Below, piece after piece: positions 1 to 11,393 of a stretch of DNA of 64,000 bases. Made by a program: the position numbers and the translations under genes. The notes beneath the pieces were generated by a model. That model was given only the letters and a program-made list of their open reading frames with translations. It ran no database searches and was not told the origin of the DNA. Within the stretch, counting starts at the first letter, position 1; each line of letters begins with the position of its first letter. This DNA is from Variovorax fucosicus. GTDB lineage: Bacteria > Pseudomonadota > Gammaproteobacteria > Burkholderiales > Burkholderiaceae_C. Where the stretch lies: the NCBI RefSeq assembly GCF_030316825.1, contig NZ_JASZYU010000004.1, positions 496,001 through 560,000 of the forward strand. Direction: 5' to 3'.

Positions 1-496
1 TCTGAGCGTCGAGCGCATCGAGCAGGCCGCCGAGCTGATCTACCGCTCGCTGTTGGCGAACGGCGTGTCCCAGCCCAAGGTCGCGATCGCGGCCTTCAAT
101 CCGCATGGCGGGGACGGCGGCTCGTGCGGGCGCGAGGAGGTCGAGATCATCCAGCCCGCAGTGCAGCGCCTGCAAGCGCGCAGCTGGCCCACCGAAGCGC
201 CCTTTCACGGCCCCTTCCCGGCCGACACCATCTTCCTGAAAGCGCAGGCGGGCGACTACCAGGCGATCGTGACCATGTACCACGACCAGGGCCAGATCGC
301 CATCAAGCTGATGGGCTTCAGCCGCGGCGTCACGGTGCAGGGCGGGCTGCCGATCCCGATCACCACGCCCGCGCACGGCACCGCCTACGACATCGCGGGC
401 CAGGGCCGTGCCAGCGTCGAAGCCACCTGGCAGGCGTTCCAGATCGCGAGCCGCATGGGCGCCGTGCGCCTGCGCGCCGCCGCCATCACAACCTGA
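1..496 (+). CDS. PdxA-family (PdxA2-like) dehydrogenase, 3' end
   Basis: The frame is open from base 2, so only the C-terminal half of the protein is in the window. PdxA enzymes are metal- and NAD-dependent oxidative decarboxylases of 4-phospho-hydroxy acids; PdxA2 paralogues act in tetronate (D-threonate, erythronate) breakdown rather than vitamin B6 synthesis. Visible family blocks are the glycine-rich NPHGGDGG segment and two histidine metal-ligand motifs, MYHDQG and [12 protein letters not shown]. It is the first visible gene of the sugar-acid operon, 28 bases before the enolase-family dehydratase, which favours a catabolic PdxA2 role over pyridoxine synthesis. The substrate is not shown by the sequence. 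Confidence 0.85.
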   Translation, partial: LSVERIEQAAELIYRSLLANGVSQPKVAIAAFNPHGGDGGSCGREEVEIIQPAVQRLQARSWPTEAPFHGPFPADTIFLKAQAGDYQAIVTMYHDQGQIAIKLMGFSRGVTVQGGLPIPITTPAHGTAYDIAGQGRASVEATWQAFQIASRMGAVRLRAAAITT

Positions 497-524
497 CATT
501 CACCTCCCTCCAAAAGATATCGCC

Positions 525-1697
525 ATGAAGATCAAGTCCGTACGCGCCCGTGTTTTCGAATGGAAGGGCAAGACCGTTCCACCGCAGGGCAACTTCTGCT
601 CCAACGCCATGGACCTGCTGTACGCGCCGCAGGAAACCATGAGCACCTTCCGCTTCCATTCGTGGACCGTGGTCGAGATCGAGACCGACGACGGCATCGT
701 GGGCCTGGGCAACGTCGCGCTCGCGCCGGCCATCGCCAAGGCCATCATCGACCAGTACCTCGCGCCGCTGGTCATCGGCCAGGACCCGTGGGACTACGAA
801 TACCTGTGGCAGCGCATGTACCGCGCCACGCACGCCTGGGGCCGCAAGGGCGTGACGATGGCCGCCATATCGGCGGTCGACCTCGCGATCTGGGACATCC
901 TGGGCAAGTCGGTCAACAAGCCGGTGTTCAAGCTGCTCGGCGGCCGCACCAAGGAAAAGATTCCCTGCTACTACTCCAAGCTCTACCGCACCGACCTGAA
1001 CGAAATGCAGGCCGAGGCGCAGAAGTTCCTGGACCAGGGTTTCACCGCTTTCAAGATGCGCTTCGGCTACGGGCCGGCGCACCTGCAGAAGGGCGTGGCG
1101 GAAAACCTGAAGTCGGTCGAAGCCGTGCGCGAAGTCATCGGCTACGACAACGACCTGATGCTCGAGTGCTACATGGGCTGGAACGTCGAGTACGCCAAGC
1201 GCATGCTGCCCAAGCTCGAGAAGTTCCAGCCGCGCTGGCTCGAAGAGCCGGTCATTGCCGACGACATCGACGGCTATGCCGAGCTAAACCAGCTGACCAG
1301 CATTCCGATCTCGGGCGGCGAGCACGAGTTCTCGCTCTACGGCTTCAAGCAGCTGCTGGACCGCAAGGCGGTGTCGGTGGTGCAGTACGACACCAACCGC
1401 GTTGGCGGCATCACGGCCGCGCACAAGATCAACGCGCTGTGCGAGGCCTACAGCGTGCCGGTGATCCCGCACGCGGGCCAGATGCACAACTACCACCTGA
1501 CCATGAGCACGCTCGCCTCGCCCATGAGCGAGTACTTCCCGATGCACGACGTGGAAGTGGGCAACGAGTTGTTCTACTACATCTTCGACGGCGAGCCGGT
1601 GGCCGAGAACGGCTTCGTGCAGCTCGACGACGACAAGCCGGGCCTCGGCCTGACGCTGAAGACCGAGCACCTCGCGGACTTCAACATCGTCGAATGA
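525..1697 (+). CDS. Enolase-superfamily acid-sugar dehydratase (L-rhamnonate/L-lyxonate dehydratase-like)
   Basis: A 390-residue mandelate racemase/muconate lactonizing-type enzyme that should abstract the alpha proton of a sugar acid and eliminate water to give a 2-keto-3-deoxy acid. The Mg2+ ligands are E214 (LMLECYMGW), E240 (WLEEP) and E266 (SGGEH). The His-Asp pair is H316 (VIPHAG) with D289 (QYDTNRVGG). The layout resembles L-rhamnonate dehydratase, whose relatives also take L-lyxonate. K177-M-R179 sits where the KxK base lies in other subgroups. I start at ATG 525 because the upstream in-frame sequence overlaps the preceding gene and has no family similarity. The stop overlaps the next start (ATGA). 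A pentonate substrate is inferred from the downstream genes. Confidence 0.85.
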   Translation: MKIKSVRARVFEWKGKTVPPQGNFCSNAMDLLYAPQETMSTFRFHSWTVVEIETDDGIVGLGNVALAPAIAKAIIDQYLAPLVIGQDPWDYEYLWQRMYRATHAWGRKGVTMAAISAVDLAIWDILGKSVNKPVFKLLGGRTKEKIPCYYSKLYRTDLNEMQAEAQKFLDQGFTAFKMRFGYGPAHLQKGVAENLKSVEAVREVIGYDNDLMLECYMGWNVEYAKRMLPKLEKFQPRWLEEPVIADDIDGYAELNQLTSIPISGGEHEFSLYGFKQLLDRKAVSVVQYDTNRVGGITAAHKINALCEAYSVPVIPHAGQMHNYHLTMSTLASPMSEYFPMHDVEVGNELFYYIFDGEPVAENGFVQLDDDKPGLGLTLKTEHLADFNIVE

Positions 1698-3259
1698 CGG
1701 TGCGCCCGGCCATGTCGTCCCCACTGCCCCACCCGCACGCACGCGTGATCCGGCTGCATGCCGAAGACGATGTCGTGATCTCGCTCGACCAGCTGGTCGC
1801 GGGCACGCACATCGCCAGCGAAGGCGTCGCCGTGGCCGGCCTGATCCCGCCGGGCCACAAGATGGCCACGCGTGCGATCGCGCCGGGCGCCGCAGTGCGC
1901 CGCTACGGGCAGATCATCGGCTTCGCAAGCCAGCCGATCCGTGCGGGCCAGCATGTGCACACGCACAACCTCGCGACGGGCGACTTCATGCGCGACCATG
2001 CGCATGCGGCCGATGCGCGCCCGACGGTGCAGGCCACCGAGGCGGCGACCTTCGAAGGCATCGTGCGTGAAGACGGCCGCGTCGCCACGCGCAATTACAT
2101 CGGCATCCTGACCTCGGTGAACTGCTCGGCCACGGTGGCGCGCGCCATCGCCGACCACTTCCGCCGCGACATCCACCCCGAAATGCTGGCGGCGTTTCCC
2201 AATGTCGACGGCGTGGTGGCGCTCACGCACGGCGCGGGCTGCGCGGTCGATCCCGAGGGCGAAGGGCTCGCCATCCTGCAGCGCACGCTGGGCGGCTACG
2301 CCTGCCACCCCAACTTTGCGAGCGTGCTGGTCATCGGCCTGGGCTGCGAGACCAACCAGATTCCCCGGCTGCTCGCCACACAGGGGCTGAAGGACAGCGA
2401 CCGGCTGCACAGCTTCACGATCCAGGACACCGGCGGCACCACCCGCACCATCGCGCATGGCATCGAGCGGATCAAGGCGATGCTGCCGCAGGCCAACGCC
2501 GTGCGGCGGCAAACCGTGCCCGCGAGCCACCTGGTTGTCGGCCTGCAATGCGGCGGCTCCGATGGCTACTCCGGCATCTCGGCCAACCCGGTGCTCGGCG
2601 CGGCGGTCGACCTGCTGGTCGCGCAGGGCGGCACGGCCATCCTGTCGGAAACGCCGGAGATCTACGGCGCCGAGCATCTGCTGACGCGCCGCGCGCAAAC
2701 GCCCGAGGTCGGCCGCAAGCTGGTCGAGCGCATCCGCTGGTGGGAGGCCTATTGCGCACGCAGCGGCGCGGCGATGGACAACAACCCTTCGGCCGGCAAC
2801 AAGGCCGGCGGCCTGACCACGGTGCTCGAAAAGTCGTTGGGCGGCATCGCCAAGGCCGGCTCGACCAACCTGGTCGACGTGTACGAGTACGCGCAACCGG
2901 TGCGGGCCCGCGGCCTGGTGTTCATGGACACGCCCGGCTACGACCCGATCTCGGCCACCGGCCAGGTGGCGGGCGGCGCCAATCTGATCTGCTTCACCAC
3001 GGGACGCGGTTCGGCCTACGGTTGTGCGCCCTCGCCTTCCTTCAAGCTCGCGACGAACACCGCGCTGTGGGAGCGGCAGTCGGACGACATGGATCTCAAT
3101 TGCGGCGAGGTGCTCGACGGCACGCAAAGCATCGAGCAACTTGGCGCCCATCTGTTCCGCATGTTGTTGGCCACGGCTTCCGGCCAGCCCTCACGCAGCG
3201 AGCGCCACGGCTATGGCCAGCAGGAGTTCGTTCCCTGGCAGATCAGCGTCGTGACCTGA
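1694..3259 (+). CDS. UxaA/GarD-family altronate/galactarate-type dehydratase
   Basis: A 521-residue fusion of an N-terminal SAF domain (about residues 10-85) and a C-terminal UxaA-type dehydratase domain. Family enzymes are Fe2+-dependent and dehydrate D-altronate, galactarate or related aldonates. Cysteine- and glycine-rich family blocks are present: [33 protein letters not shown], then [12 protein letters not shown] and [18 protein letters not shown] 1694 overlaps the previous stop and suggests translational coupling; ATG 1712 is an alternative start. A second dehydratase, unrelated to the enolase-type one just upstream, implies either two substrates or two entry points into the same downstream route. 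The exact substrate cannot be read from sequence. Confidence 0.85.
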   Translation: MTVRPAMSSPLPHPHARVIRLHAEDDVVISLDQLVAGTHIASEGVAVAGLIPPGHKMATRAIAPGAAVRRYGQIIGFASQPIRAGQHVHTHNLATGDFMRDHAHAADARPTVQATEAATFEGIVREDGRVATRNYIGILTSVNCSATVARAIADHFRRDIHPEMLAAFPNVDGVVALTHGAGCAVDPEGEGLAILQRTLGGYACHPNFASVLVIGLGCETNQIPRLLATQGLKDSDRLHSFTIQDTGGTTRTIAHGIERIKAMLPQANAVRRQTVPASHLVVGLQCGGSDGYSGISANPVLGAAVDLLVAQGGTAILSETPEIYGAEHLLTRRAQTPEVGRKLVERIRWWEAYCARSGAAMDNNPSAGNKAGGLTTVLEKSLGGIAKAGSTNLVDVYEYAQPVRARGLVFMDTPGYDPISATGQVAGGANLICFTTGRGSAYGCAPSPSFKLATNTALWERQSDDMDLNCGEVLDGTQSIEQLGAHLFRMLLATASGQPSRSERHGYGQQEFVPWQISVVT

Positions 3260-3326
3260 GTTCTGCGAACGCATCGAGGCTTTTCAGCGCCCCACCCGCA
3301 TCTTCCAATTCAGCAACACCTTTTCC

Positions 3327-4256
3327 ATGACAAACCGCAAGACCGCACGATTCGAGGGCCTGTTCCCCGTGGTGCCGACCCCGTTCACCGAAGACGGCCA
3401 ACTCGATCTTCAGAGCCAGAAGCGCTGCGTCGACTTCATGATCGATGCCGGCTCCAACGGCCTGTGCATCCTGGCCAACTTCTCCGAGCAGTTCCTGCTG
3501 GCCGATGACGAGCGCGAAGTGCTCACGCGCACGATCCTCGAGCACGTTGCCGGCCGCGTGCCGGTGATCGTGACCACCACGCACTTCAGCACCCAGGTGT
3601 GCGCCGAGCGCAGCCGCCGCGCGCAGGACATGGGCGCGGCGATGTTGATGGTGATGCCGCCCTACCACGGCGCCACCTTCCGCGTGCCCGAGCCGCAGAT
3701 CCACGCGTTCTATGCGCGCCTGTCCGACGCGGTCGACATTCCGATCATGGTCCAGGACGCGCCGGCCGCCGGAACGCCGCTGTCGGCCGCCTTCCTCGCG
3801 CGCATGGCGCAGGAGATCGAGCACGTTGCCTACTTCAAGATCGAGACCGCGGGTGCCGCGGCCAAGCTGCGCGAACTGATCCGGCTCGGCGGCGATGCCA
3901 TCGAAGGCCCATGGGACGGCGAGGAAGCAATCACGCTGCTGCCCGATCTCGAAGCCGGCGCTACCGGTGCCATGACGGGTGGCGGCTTTCCGGATGGCAT
4001 CCGGCCGATCCTCGACGCCTGGCGTGCGGGGCGGCGCGACGAAGCCGTCGCCGGCTACGAACGCTGGCTGCCGTTGATCAACATCGAAAACCGCCAGTGC
4101 GGGCCGCTGGCCGCCAAGTCGCTCATGAAGGAAGGTGGCGTGATCGCCTGCGAGGCACCGCGCCATCCGTTTCCGCCGATCCATCCGGCCAGCCGCTCGC
4201 TGCTGATCGAGACCGCGCGCCGGCTCGATGCGCTGGTCTTGCGCTGGGCACGCTGA
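3327..4256 (+). CDS. araD: L-2-keto-3-deoxyarabonate dehydratase (DapA superfamily)
   Basis: A 309-residue Schiff-base TIM barrel that should convert L-2-keto-3-deoxyarabonate (same as 3-deoxy-L-lyxonate) to 2-oxoglutarate semialdehyde plus water. K171 in VAYFKIETAG is the Schiff-base lysine. The usual DapA tyrosine motif is replaced by MVQDAP around residues 141-146. The sequence closely resembles what I remember of the Azospirillum AraD protein, including the N-terminal VVPTPF and ANFSEQF blocks and the end PLVLRWA. The next gene encodes the enzyme expected to use the product. This is the Azospirillum use of the symbol, not ribulose-phosphate epimerase. Confidence 0.9.
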   Translation: MTNRKTARFEGLFPVVPTPFTEDGQLDLQSQKRCVDFMIDAGSNGLCILANFSEQFLLADDEREVLTRTILEHVAGRVPVIVTTTHFSTQVCAERSRRAQDMGAAMLMVMPPYHGATFRVPEPQIHAFYARLSDAVDIPIMVQDAPAAGTPLSAAFLARMAQEIEHVAYFKIETAGAAAKLRELIRLGGDAIEGPWDGEEAITLLPDLEAGATGAMTGGGFPDGIRPILDAWRAGRRDEAVAGYERWLPLINIENRQCGPLAAKSLMKEGGVIACEAPRHPFPPIHPASRSLLIETARRLDALVLRWAR

Positions 4257-4271
4257 ACAGAGAACACACTC

Positions 4272-5708
4272 ATGCAACAACACGACAACCTCATCGGCGG
4301 CGAATGGAAGAAGGGCGGCGACTACAGCCCGAACCTGAACCCCTCGAACCTGGGCGACACGATCGCCGAGTACACCCAGGGCGATGCCAGCCATGTCGAG
4401 GCCGCCGTGGCCGCCGCCACCGCTGCCTTCCCCGCCTGGGCCACCGGCAGCATCCAGGCGCGCAGCGATGCGCTGGACAAGATCGGCACCGAAATCCTCG
4501 CGCGCCGCGAAGAGCTCGGCACGCTGCTGGCCCGCGAAGAAGGCAAGACAAAGGCCGAAGGCATCGGCGAAGCCACCCGCGCCGGCCAGATCTTCAAGTT
4601 CTTCGCCGGCGAATGCCTGCGCCTGTCGGGCGAGCTGCTGCCCTCGGTGCGCCCCAACATCGGCGTCGAGATCACGCGCGAGCCGGTCGGCGTGGTGGGC
4701 CTGATCACGCCCTGGAACTTCCCGATCGCCATTCCCGCCTGGAAGATCGCCCCGGCGCTGGCCTTTGGCAACTGCGTGGTGCTCAAGCCCGCTGACCTGG
4801 TGCCCGGCTGCGCCTGGGCGCTGGCCGAGATCATCAGCCGCTCGGGGATCCCGGCGGGCGTGTTCAACTTGGTGATGGGCCGCGGCAGCGTGATCGGCAA
4901 TGCGCTGGTCAACCACCCCGGCATCCATGCGATCAGCTTCACCGGCTCGGTCGGCGTGGGCCGCAACATTGCGGTCCAGTGCGTGACCAACCACAAGAAG
5001 GTGCAGCTGGAGATGGGCGGCAAGAACCCGCAGGTGGTGCTGGACGACGCAGACCTGAACCAGGCGGTCGAGCTGAGCGTGCAGAGCGCGTTCTATTCCA
5101 CTGGCCAGCGCTGCACTGCGTCCAGCCGGCTGATCGTCACCGAAGGCATCTATCCGAAGTTCATCGCCGCGATGCAGGAGCGCATGGCCAAGATCAAGGT
5201 GGGCGATGCGCTGGCCGCCGGCACCGATGTCGGCCCGGTCTCCAGCCGCAGCCAGCTCGACCAGGATCTGGAATACGTCCAGATCGGCAAGAGCGAAGGC
5301 GCCACGCTGGCCGCTGGCGGCGAGCGCCTGAAGCTGGCCACCGAGGGCTTCTACATGTCGCCGGCGCTGTTCAGCGAATCGGTGGCGTCGATGCGCATCA
5401 ACCGCGAAGAGATCTTCGGCCCGGTGGCGAGCGTCATCAAGGTCAAGAACTACGAGGAGGCGCTCTTCACCGCCAACGACACCGAGTTCGGCCTGTCGGC
5501 GGGCATTGCGACCACGAGCCTGAAGTACGCCACGCACTTCAAGCGCCACAGCCAGGCCGGCATGGTGATGGTGAACCTGCCGACCGCGGGGGTGGACTAC
5601 CACGTGCCGTTCGGCGGGCGCAAGGGCTCCAGCTACGGCCCGCGCGAGCAGGGCAAGTATGCGCAGGAGTTCTTCACCACGGTGAAGACGGCCTACACGC
5701 TGGCCTGA
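4272..5708 (+). CDS. 2-oxoglutarate-semialdehyde dehydrogenase (NAD(P)-dependent ALDH)
   Basis: A 478-residue aldehyde dehydrogenase of normal family length, predicted to oxidise 2-oxoglutarate semialdehyde to 2-oxoglutarate as the last step of the non-phosphorylating pentonate route. Catalytic features are N149 (PWNF), cofactor lysine K172 (LKPAD), the glycine motif FTGSVG at 223-228, general base E247 (LEMGG) and nucleophile C281 (TGQRCTASSR). It starts 15 bases after the AraD-type gene, so co-expression is likely. The role is assigned mainly from context: the preceding dehydratase makes exactly this semialdehyde. Other short aldehydes remain possible substrates. Confidence 0.88.
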   Translation: MQQHDNLIGGEWKKGGDYSPNLNPSNLGDTIAEYTQGDASHVEAAVAAATAAFPAWATGSIQARSDALDKIGTEILARREELGTLLAREEGKTKAEGIGEATRAGQIFKFFAGECLRLSGELLPSVRPNIGVEITREPVGVVGLITPWNFPIAIPAWKIAPALAFGNCVVLKPADLVPGCAWALAEIISRSGIPAGVFNLVMGRGSVIGNALVNHPGIHAISFTGSVGVGRNIAVQCVTNHKKVQLEMGGKNPQVVLDDADLNQAVELSVQSAFYSTGQRCTASSRLIVTEGIYPKFIAAMQERMAKIKVGDALAAGTDVGPVSSRSQLDQDLEYVQIGKSEGATLAAGGERLKLATEGFYMSPALFSESVASMRINREEIFGPVASVIKVKNYEEALFTANDTEFGLSAGIATTSLKYATHFKRHSQAGMVMVNLPTAGVDYHVPFGGRKGSSYGPREQGKYAQEFFTTVKTAYTLA

Positions 5709-5719
5709 GGCCGAACGCC

Positions 5720-6649
5720 ATGGACACCCGCATCGACATCTTCGACGCGCGTCTGCGCCCGGTCGTCGAAGGCGCACGCCTCGAGAAGCTGTGCACCGGC
5801 GCCCAATGGGGCGAAGGCCCGGTCTGGATGCACGAGGAAGACGCTGTGCTGTGGAGCGACATCCCGAACAACCGGATGCTGCGCTGGTCCGCGGCAGCGG
5901 GCATGACCGTGTGGCGCAATGGCGTGGAGTTCACCAACGGCCACGCACGCGACCTCAATGGCGATCTACTCCACTGCTCGCACGGGCTGCGCGCGATCAT
6001 GCGCACGCGAGTGTCGGCCGGCGGCGTGCTCGCCGACACGCCCGACGAGATCGTGGTCGACCGCCACTTCGGCAAGCGCCTCAACTCGCCCAACGACATC
6101 GTCGTGAAGCGCGACGGCACGATCTGGTTCACCGACCCGCCCTACGGCATTGCCAGCGACCGCGAGGGCCATCGCGCCGAGCGCGAGCAGGCCGCCAACT
6201 TCGTGTTCCGTTTCGATCCGGCGAGCGGCCGCCTCGACGCCATGACCGACGCGGTGCAGGAGCCCAACGGCCTCGCGTTCTCGCCCGACGAAGCACTGCT
6301 CTATGTGAGCGACACCTCGGCCGCGATGCGCAACGACGGCGGCGGACGCCACCACCTGATGGTGTTCGACGTGCGCGGCTGCGCCCTTGCCAACCCCCGC
6401 GTGTTCGCCGAGGTGAACCCCGGCCTGCCCGACGGCTTTCGCATCGACGTGCAGGGGTGGCTCTATACCAGCAGCCTCGACAGCGTTCAGGTGTACCACC
6501 CCGACGGCAGCCTGCTCGGCAAGATCCACGTGCCGGAAAAGGTGGGCAACCTCAGCTTCGGCGGCACGCGACGCAACCAGCTCTACATCGCGGCGAGCAC
6601 CTCGCTCTACCGCATCACTCTTGATACCGAAGGAATCCAGCGTCCATGA
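5720..6649 (+). CDS. SMP-30/gluconolactonase-family lactonase
   Basis: A 309-residue six-bladed beta-propeller lactonase that should hydrolyse a sugar lactone to the aldonate used by the operon dehydratases. Divalent-metal ligands are visible: E32 in WGEGPVW, N125 in LNSPNDIV, and an aspartate in YVSDTS. FTDPPYG and PDGFRID are further family blocks. No signal peptide is seen, so the protein is cytoplasmic. ATG 5720 is 11 bases after the dehydrogenase stop; the gene end overlaps the next start (ATGA). A second member of this family, only moderately similar, lies at 41146-42081 next to another importer. Confidence 0.9.
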   Translation: MDTRIDIFDARLRPVVEGARLEKLCTGAQWGEGPVWMHEEDAVLWSDIPNNRMLRWSAAAGMTVWRNGVEFTNGHARDLNGDLLHCSHGLRAIMRTRVSAGGVLADTPDEIVVDRHFGKRLNSPNDIVVKRDGTIWFTDPPYGIASDREGHRAEREQAANFVFRFDPASGRLDAMTDAVQEPNGLAFSPDEALLYVSDTSAAMRNDGGGRHHLMVFDVRGCALANPRVFAEVNPGLPDGFRIDVQGWLYTSSLDSVQVYHPDGSLLGKIHVPEKVGNLSFGGTRRNQLYIAASTSLYRITLDTEGIQRP

Positions 6650-7556
6650 CACAAGAAATACTGCTTCTGGTCGAGAAGTGCAGCCATTGCTTCAGCTACT
6701 ACGACATCGAAAGCGGCCAGCGTCTGCACAGCGTCGCGCTGGGAGAGTTTCCGCACGAATTCGTGGTGGACGCGGCCAAGCGTTACGCCTACGTTGGCCA
6801 CTACGGCGTCGAGACATCGGGCCACCTGGGGCACGGCGGCACGCGCATCTTCCAGATCGACATTGCGGCACGCAAGCTCGCGCGCACGATCGACATCGCA
6901 CCCTTCAACCGGCTGCACGGCATGCAGATGGACGAACGGGGCCGCCTCTACGTGCTGAGCGAAGACCGCGCGCAACTGGCGGTGCTGGACCACCCCGAGA
7001 CCGACACTGCGCCGCGACGCGCGGTGCCGACGGGCGGGATCAAGAGCCATCTGTTCGCGCTGACCCGCGACGGGCAGACGGCCTACGTGACCAACCTGCT
7101 CTCGCACACCGTGACCAGGATCCGGCCGCACGACGCCACGGTGGCGCCGGTACCCTGCTCGCCCGGCGAAAAGCCCGAGGGCTATGCGCTTTCGGCCGAC
7201 GAGAAGACGCTCTACGTCGCCAACCGGTGGAGCAACACGCTCGCGGCGATCGACACCGCCACCATGAAGGTGGTGCGCCAGGCGCCCTCGCGCGACGATG
7301 CGACGCGCCTGTACCTCTACCGCGACGGGCGCCTGCTGGTCACCAACTATGGCGCGCGCAGCCTGTCGGTGGTCGACCCGGTGAGCTTGAAGGAACTGGC
7401 ACACATCCCGATGGAAGCCCGCGCGATCGCGCTGAGCTTCCACCCGAGCCGGCCGCTCGCGTTCGTGAGCCAGGACAACGACCGGCTCGGCTACTTCAAC
7501 ATGGAAACGCTGGCTTTCGAGCGCTTCATCGCCACGCAGCGCGAGCCGGATGTGTC

Positions 7557-7575
<19 letters not shown>
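6646..7575 (+). CDS. YncE-like beta-propeller protein of unknown role
   Basis: A 309-residue protein built of repeated propeller-blade strands such as YAYVGHYG, RLYVLSEDR, TAYVTNLLS, KTLYVANRWSN and RLLVTNYGARS. This is the YncE/cytochrome-d1-like fold. There is no signal peptide or lipobox, unlike periplasmic YncE, so a cytoplasmic place is likely. It is translationally coupled to the lactonase gene before it (ATGA) and overlaps the transporter ATPase gene after it. In this setting it could be a second lactonase (6-phosphogluconolactonase uses a similar fold) or a non-catalytic partner. No catalytic residues can be assigned by eye. Confidence 0.75.
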
Positions 7576-9112
<1,537 letters not shown>

Positions 9113-9116
<4 letters not shown>

Positions 9117-10207
9117 CCACTTCCATCAGGGCCACCGCGCTCGAACCCGATCCGTCCTTCGACGCCAAAGTCTCGGGCCTGCTCGGCCGCATCAGCCGGC
9201 GCACGCCGGTGTACGGCCTGCCGGTGCTGATGCTCGGCTTGATCGTGCTGTTCTCGATCCTGCTGCCGCAGAGCTTTCCGACGCTGTTCAACCTGCGCTC
9301 GATCCTCAGCGACAAGTCGGTGATCGCGCTGCTTGCGCTCGCGGCCACCATTCCGATGATGACCGGCAAGATCGACCTCACGGTCGGCTACGGCATCGTG
9401 CTGTGGCACATCCTTGCAATCAGCCTGCAGACCCAGTTCGGACTGTCGTGGCCCGCGGCGGTCGCCGTGGTGCTGCTGTGCGGCGCACTGTTCGGCGTGC
9501 TCAACGGCGTGCTGGTGGAGCAGGCTCAGATCGACTCCTTCATTGCCACGCTCGGCACCGGCACGGTGCTCTACGCCATTGCGATGTGGCACAGCGGCGG
9601 GCGGCAGGTCATCGGCAGCCTGCCGGATGGCTTCGTCAACATCGCCAGCGCCGAACTGCTGGGCCTGCCGGTGACTGCGTTCTATGTGGTGGCCGTGGCG
9701 GTCGTGCTGTGGCTGGTGAGCGAGCACACGCCGATCGGCCGTGCGCTTTATGTGATCGGCTCCAACCCCAAGGCGGCCGTGCTCAACGGCATTCCGCTGC
9801 AGAAGTGCGTGATGGGCGCCTTCGTCGCCTCGGGCACCTTGTCGGCCTTTGCCGGCGTGGTGCTGGCCTCTCGCCTGCAGATCGGCCAGGCCGGCGTCGG
9901 GCTCGAGTTCCTGCTGCCGGCGCTGGTCGGTGCCTTCCTCGGCTCCACCACCATCCGGCCCGGGCGCGTGAACGTCTGGGGCACACTGGTCGGCGTGGCG
10001 ATCCTGGCGGTGGGCATCTCGGGCATCCAGCAGTTCGGCGGTGCGTTCTTCGTCGAGCCACTCTTCAACGGCGTCACGCTGCTGGTGTCGATCGGCATCG
10101 CGGGCTACGCGCAGCGCAAGCGCGGCCAGTCGATCAAGCGGCGCATCGCCGACCAGCAGATCGCATCGCATCCGGCCGGCGCGCCGAAGCTGCCCGCGGG
10201 ATCTTGA
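9113..10207 (+). CDS. Sugar ABC importer permease (RbsC/XylH family)
   Basis: A 364-residue integral membrane protein with a cytoplasmic N-terminus of about 35 residues and roughly ten hydrophobic segments, as in RbsC. The family loop GSNPKAAVLNGI (about residue 215), which contacts the ATPase, is clear. ATG 9113 overlaps the ATPase stop (ATGA). It should form the homodimeric channel for the sugar or sugar acid captured by the next gene product. Specificity is not readable from sequence. Confidence 0.92.
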
Positions 10208-10247
10208 GTTTCTTTTGCCCCCAACCCACCACAACCAGGAGACAACC

Positions 10248-11381
10248 ATGAAGACATCTTTTCCGACTTTTCCGACATCGATCCGCCGGGCACGCCGCAC
10301 GGCGCTCGCCGGCGTTCTGGCCGCGGGCCTCGCGGCGCTGGCCGGCCACGCCATGGCCGACGATTTTCTCGACCTGGCAAAGCAGAAGGTCGCTGCCGCG
10401 ACGGCAACGAAGAACAAGTGGGACGGCCCCACCACCGGCCCCAAGGCACCGGCCGGCAAGACCATCGTGTTCGTCGCCTCGGACATGCGCAACGGCGGCG
10501 TGCTCGGCGTCTCCAAGGGCGTGGAAGAAGCTGCCCGAACCCTCGGCTGGACGGTGCGCGTGCTCGATGGCCAGGGCACCGTGCAGGGCCGCACCTCGGC
10601 CTTCAACCAGGCGATGGCGCTCAAGCCGGCCGGCATCCTGCTCGGCGGCTTCGACGCCAGGGAGCAAGCCACCAGCGTGAAGAAGGCCAACGAGGCCAAG
10701 GTGCCCGTCGTCGGCTGGCACGCCGCAAAGGAAGCCGGCGCGGTCGACGGCATGTTCTTCAACGTGACGACCAGCGCGCAGGACGTGGCCGAGATCGCGG
10801 CGCTCTACGCGGTCGCGAAATCCGATGGAAAGGCCGGCGTGGTGGTGTTCACCGATTCGGCCTACGCGGTGGCGATTGCCAAGTCGAACGCCATGGCCAA
10901 TGTCATCAGAAAGTGCGGCGGCTGCAGCCTGCTGGGCGTCGAAGACACGCCGCTGGCCGACACCTCCACCCGCATGCCGCAACTGACGACCTCGCTGCTC
11001 CAGCGCCATGGCGCCAAGTGGAGTTATTCGCTCGGCATCAACGACCTGTACTTCGACTTCATGGGCCCCACCCTGCAATCGGCCGGCGGCAGCGCGAAGG
11101 GTCTGCAGAATCTCTCGGGCGGGGATGGTTCGGAGTCGGCTTATCAGCGCATCCGCAACCAGCGCTTCCAGGCCGGCACTGTGCCCGAGCCGCTCAATCT
11201 GCACGGCTGGCAGATGGTCGACGAGATCAACCGTGCGCTCGCCAGCCAGCCGCCCAGCGGCTACTCGACGCCAGTGCACCTGGTGACCGCCGAAAACATC
11301 GGCAACGATGGCGGGCCGAAGAACAGTTTCGATCCCGACAACGGCTACCGAAACGCGTACCGGGCGATCTGGGGCCGCTGA
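10248..11381 (+). CDS. Periplasmic sugar-binding protein of the ABC importer
   Basis: A 377-residue type-1 periplasmic binding protein (Peripla_BP_4). An arginine-rich n-region (SIRRARRTALAG) is followed by a hydrophobic stretch and a probable cleavage after AMA at about residue 36. Two Rossmann-like lobes follow, with KTIVFVASDMRNGG starting the first. The Shine-Dalgarno sequence AGGAGA lies 7 bases before ATG 10248. It is the last gene of the operon and converges on hslO 12 bases away with no clear terminator hairpin between. A CGGC pair in the middle of the protein may be a disulfide. The ligand is probably a pentose, pentonate or lactone, by context only. Confidence 0.9.
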   Translation: MKTSFPTFPTSIRRARRTALAGVLAAGLAALAGHAMADDFLDLAKQKVAAATATKNKWDGPTTGPKAPAGKTIVFVASDMRNGGVLGVSKGVEEAARTLGWTVRVLDGQGTVQGRTSAFNQAMALKPAGILLGGFDAREQATSVKKANEAKVPVVGWHAAKEAGAVDGMFFNVTTSAQDVAEIAALYAVAKSDGKAGVVVFTDSAYAVAIAKSNAMANVIRKCGGCSLLGVEDTPLADTSTRMPQLTTSLLQRHGAKWSYSLGINDLYFDFMGPTLQSAGGSAKGLQNLSGGDGSESAYQRIRNQRFQAGTVPEPLNLHGWQMVDEINRALASQPPSGYSTPVHLVTAENIGNDGGPKNSFDPDNGYRNAYRAIWGR

Positions 11382-11393
11382 TCCGGATCGGGC

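Noticed and set aside
1577-5777. Very long open frames on the minus strand opposite the sugar-acid genes (524 and 844 codons)
   Set aside because: They lie antisense to clear enzyme genes; their translations are Arg/Ala/His-rich with no family motifs. They result from high GC at third codon positions.
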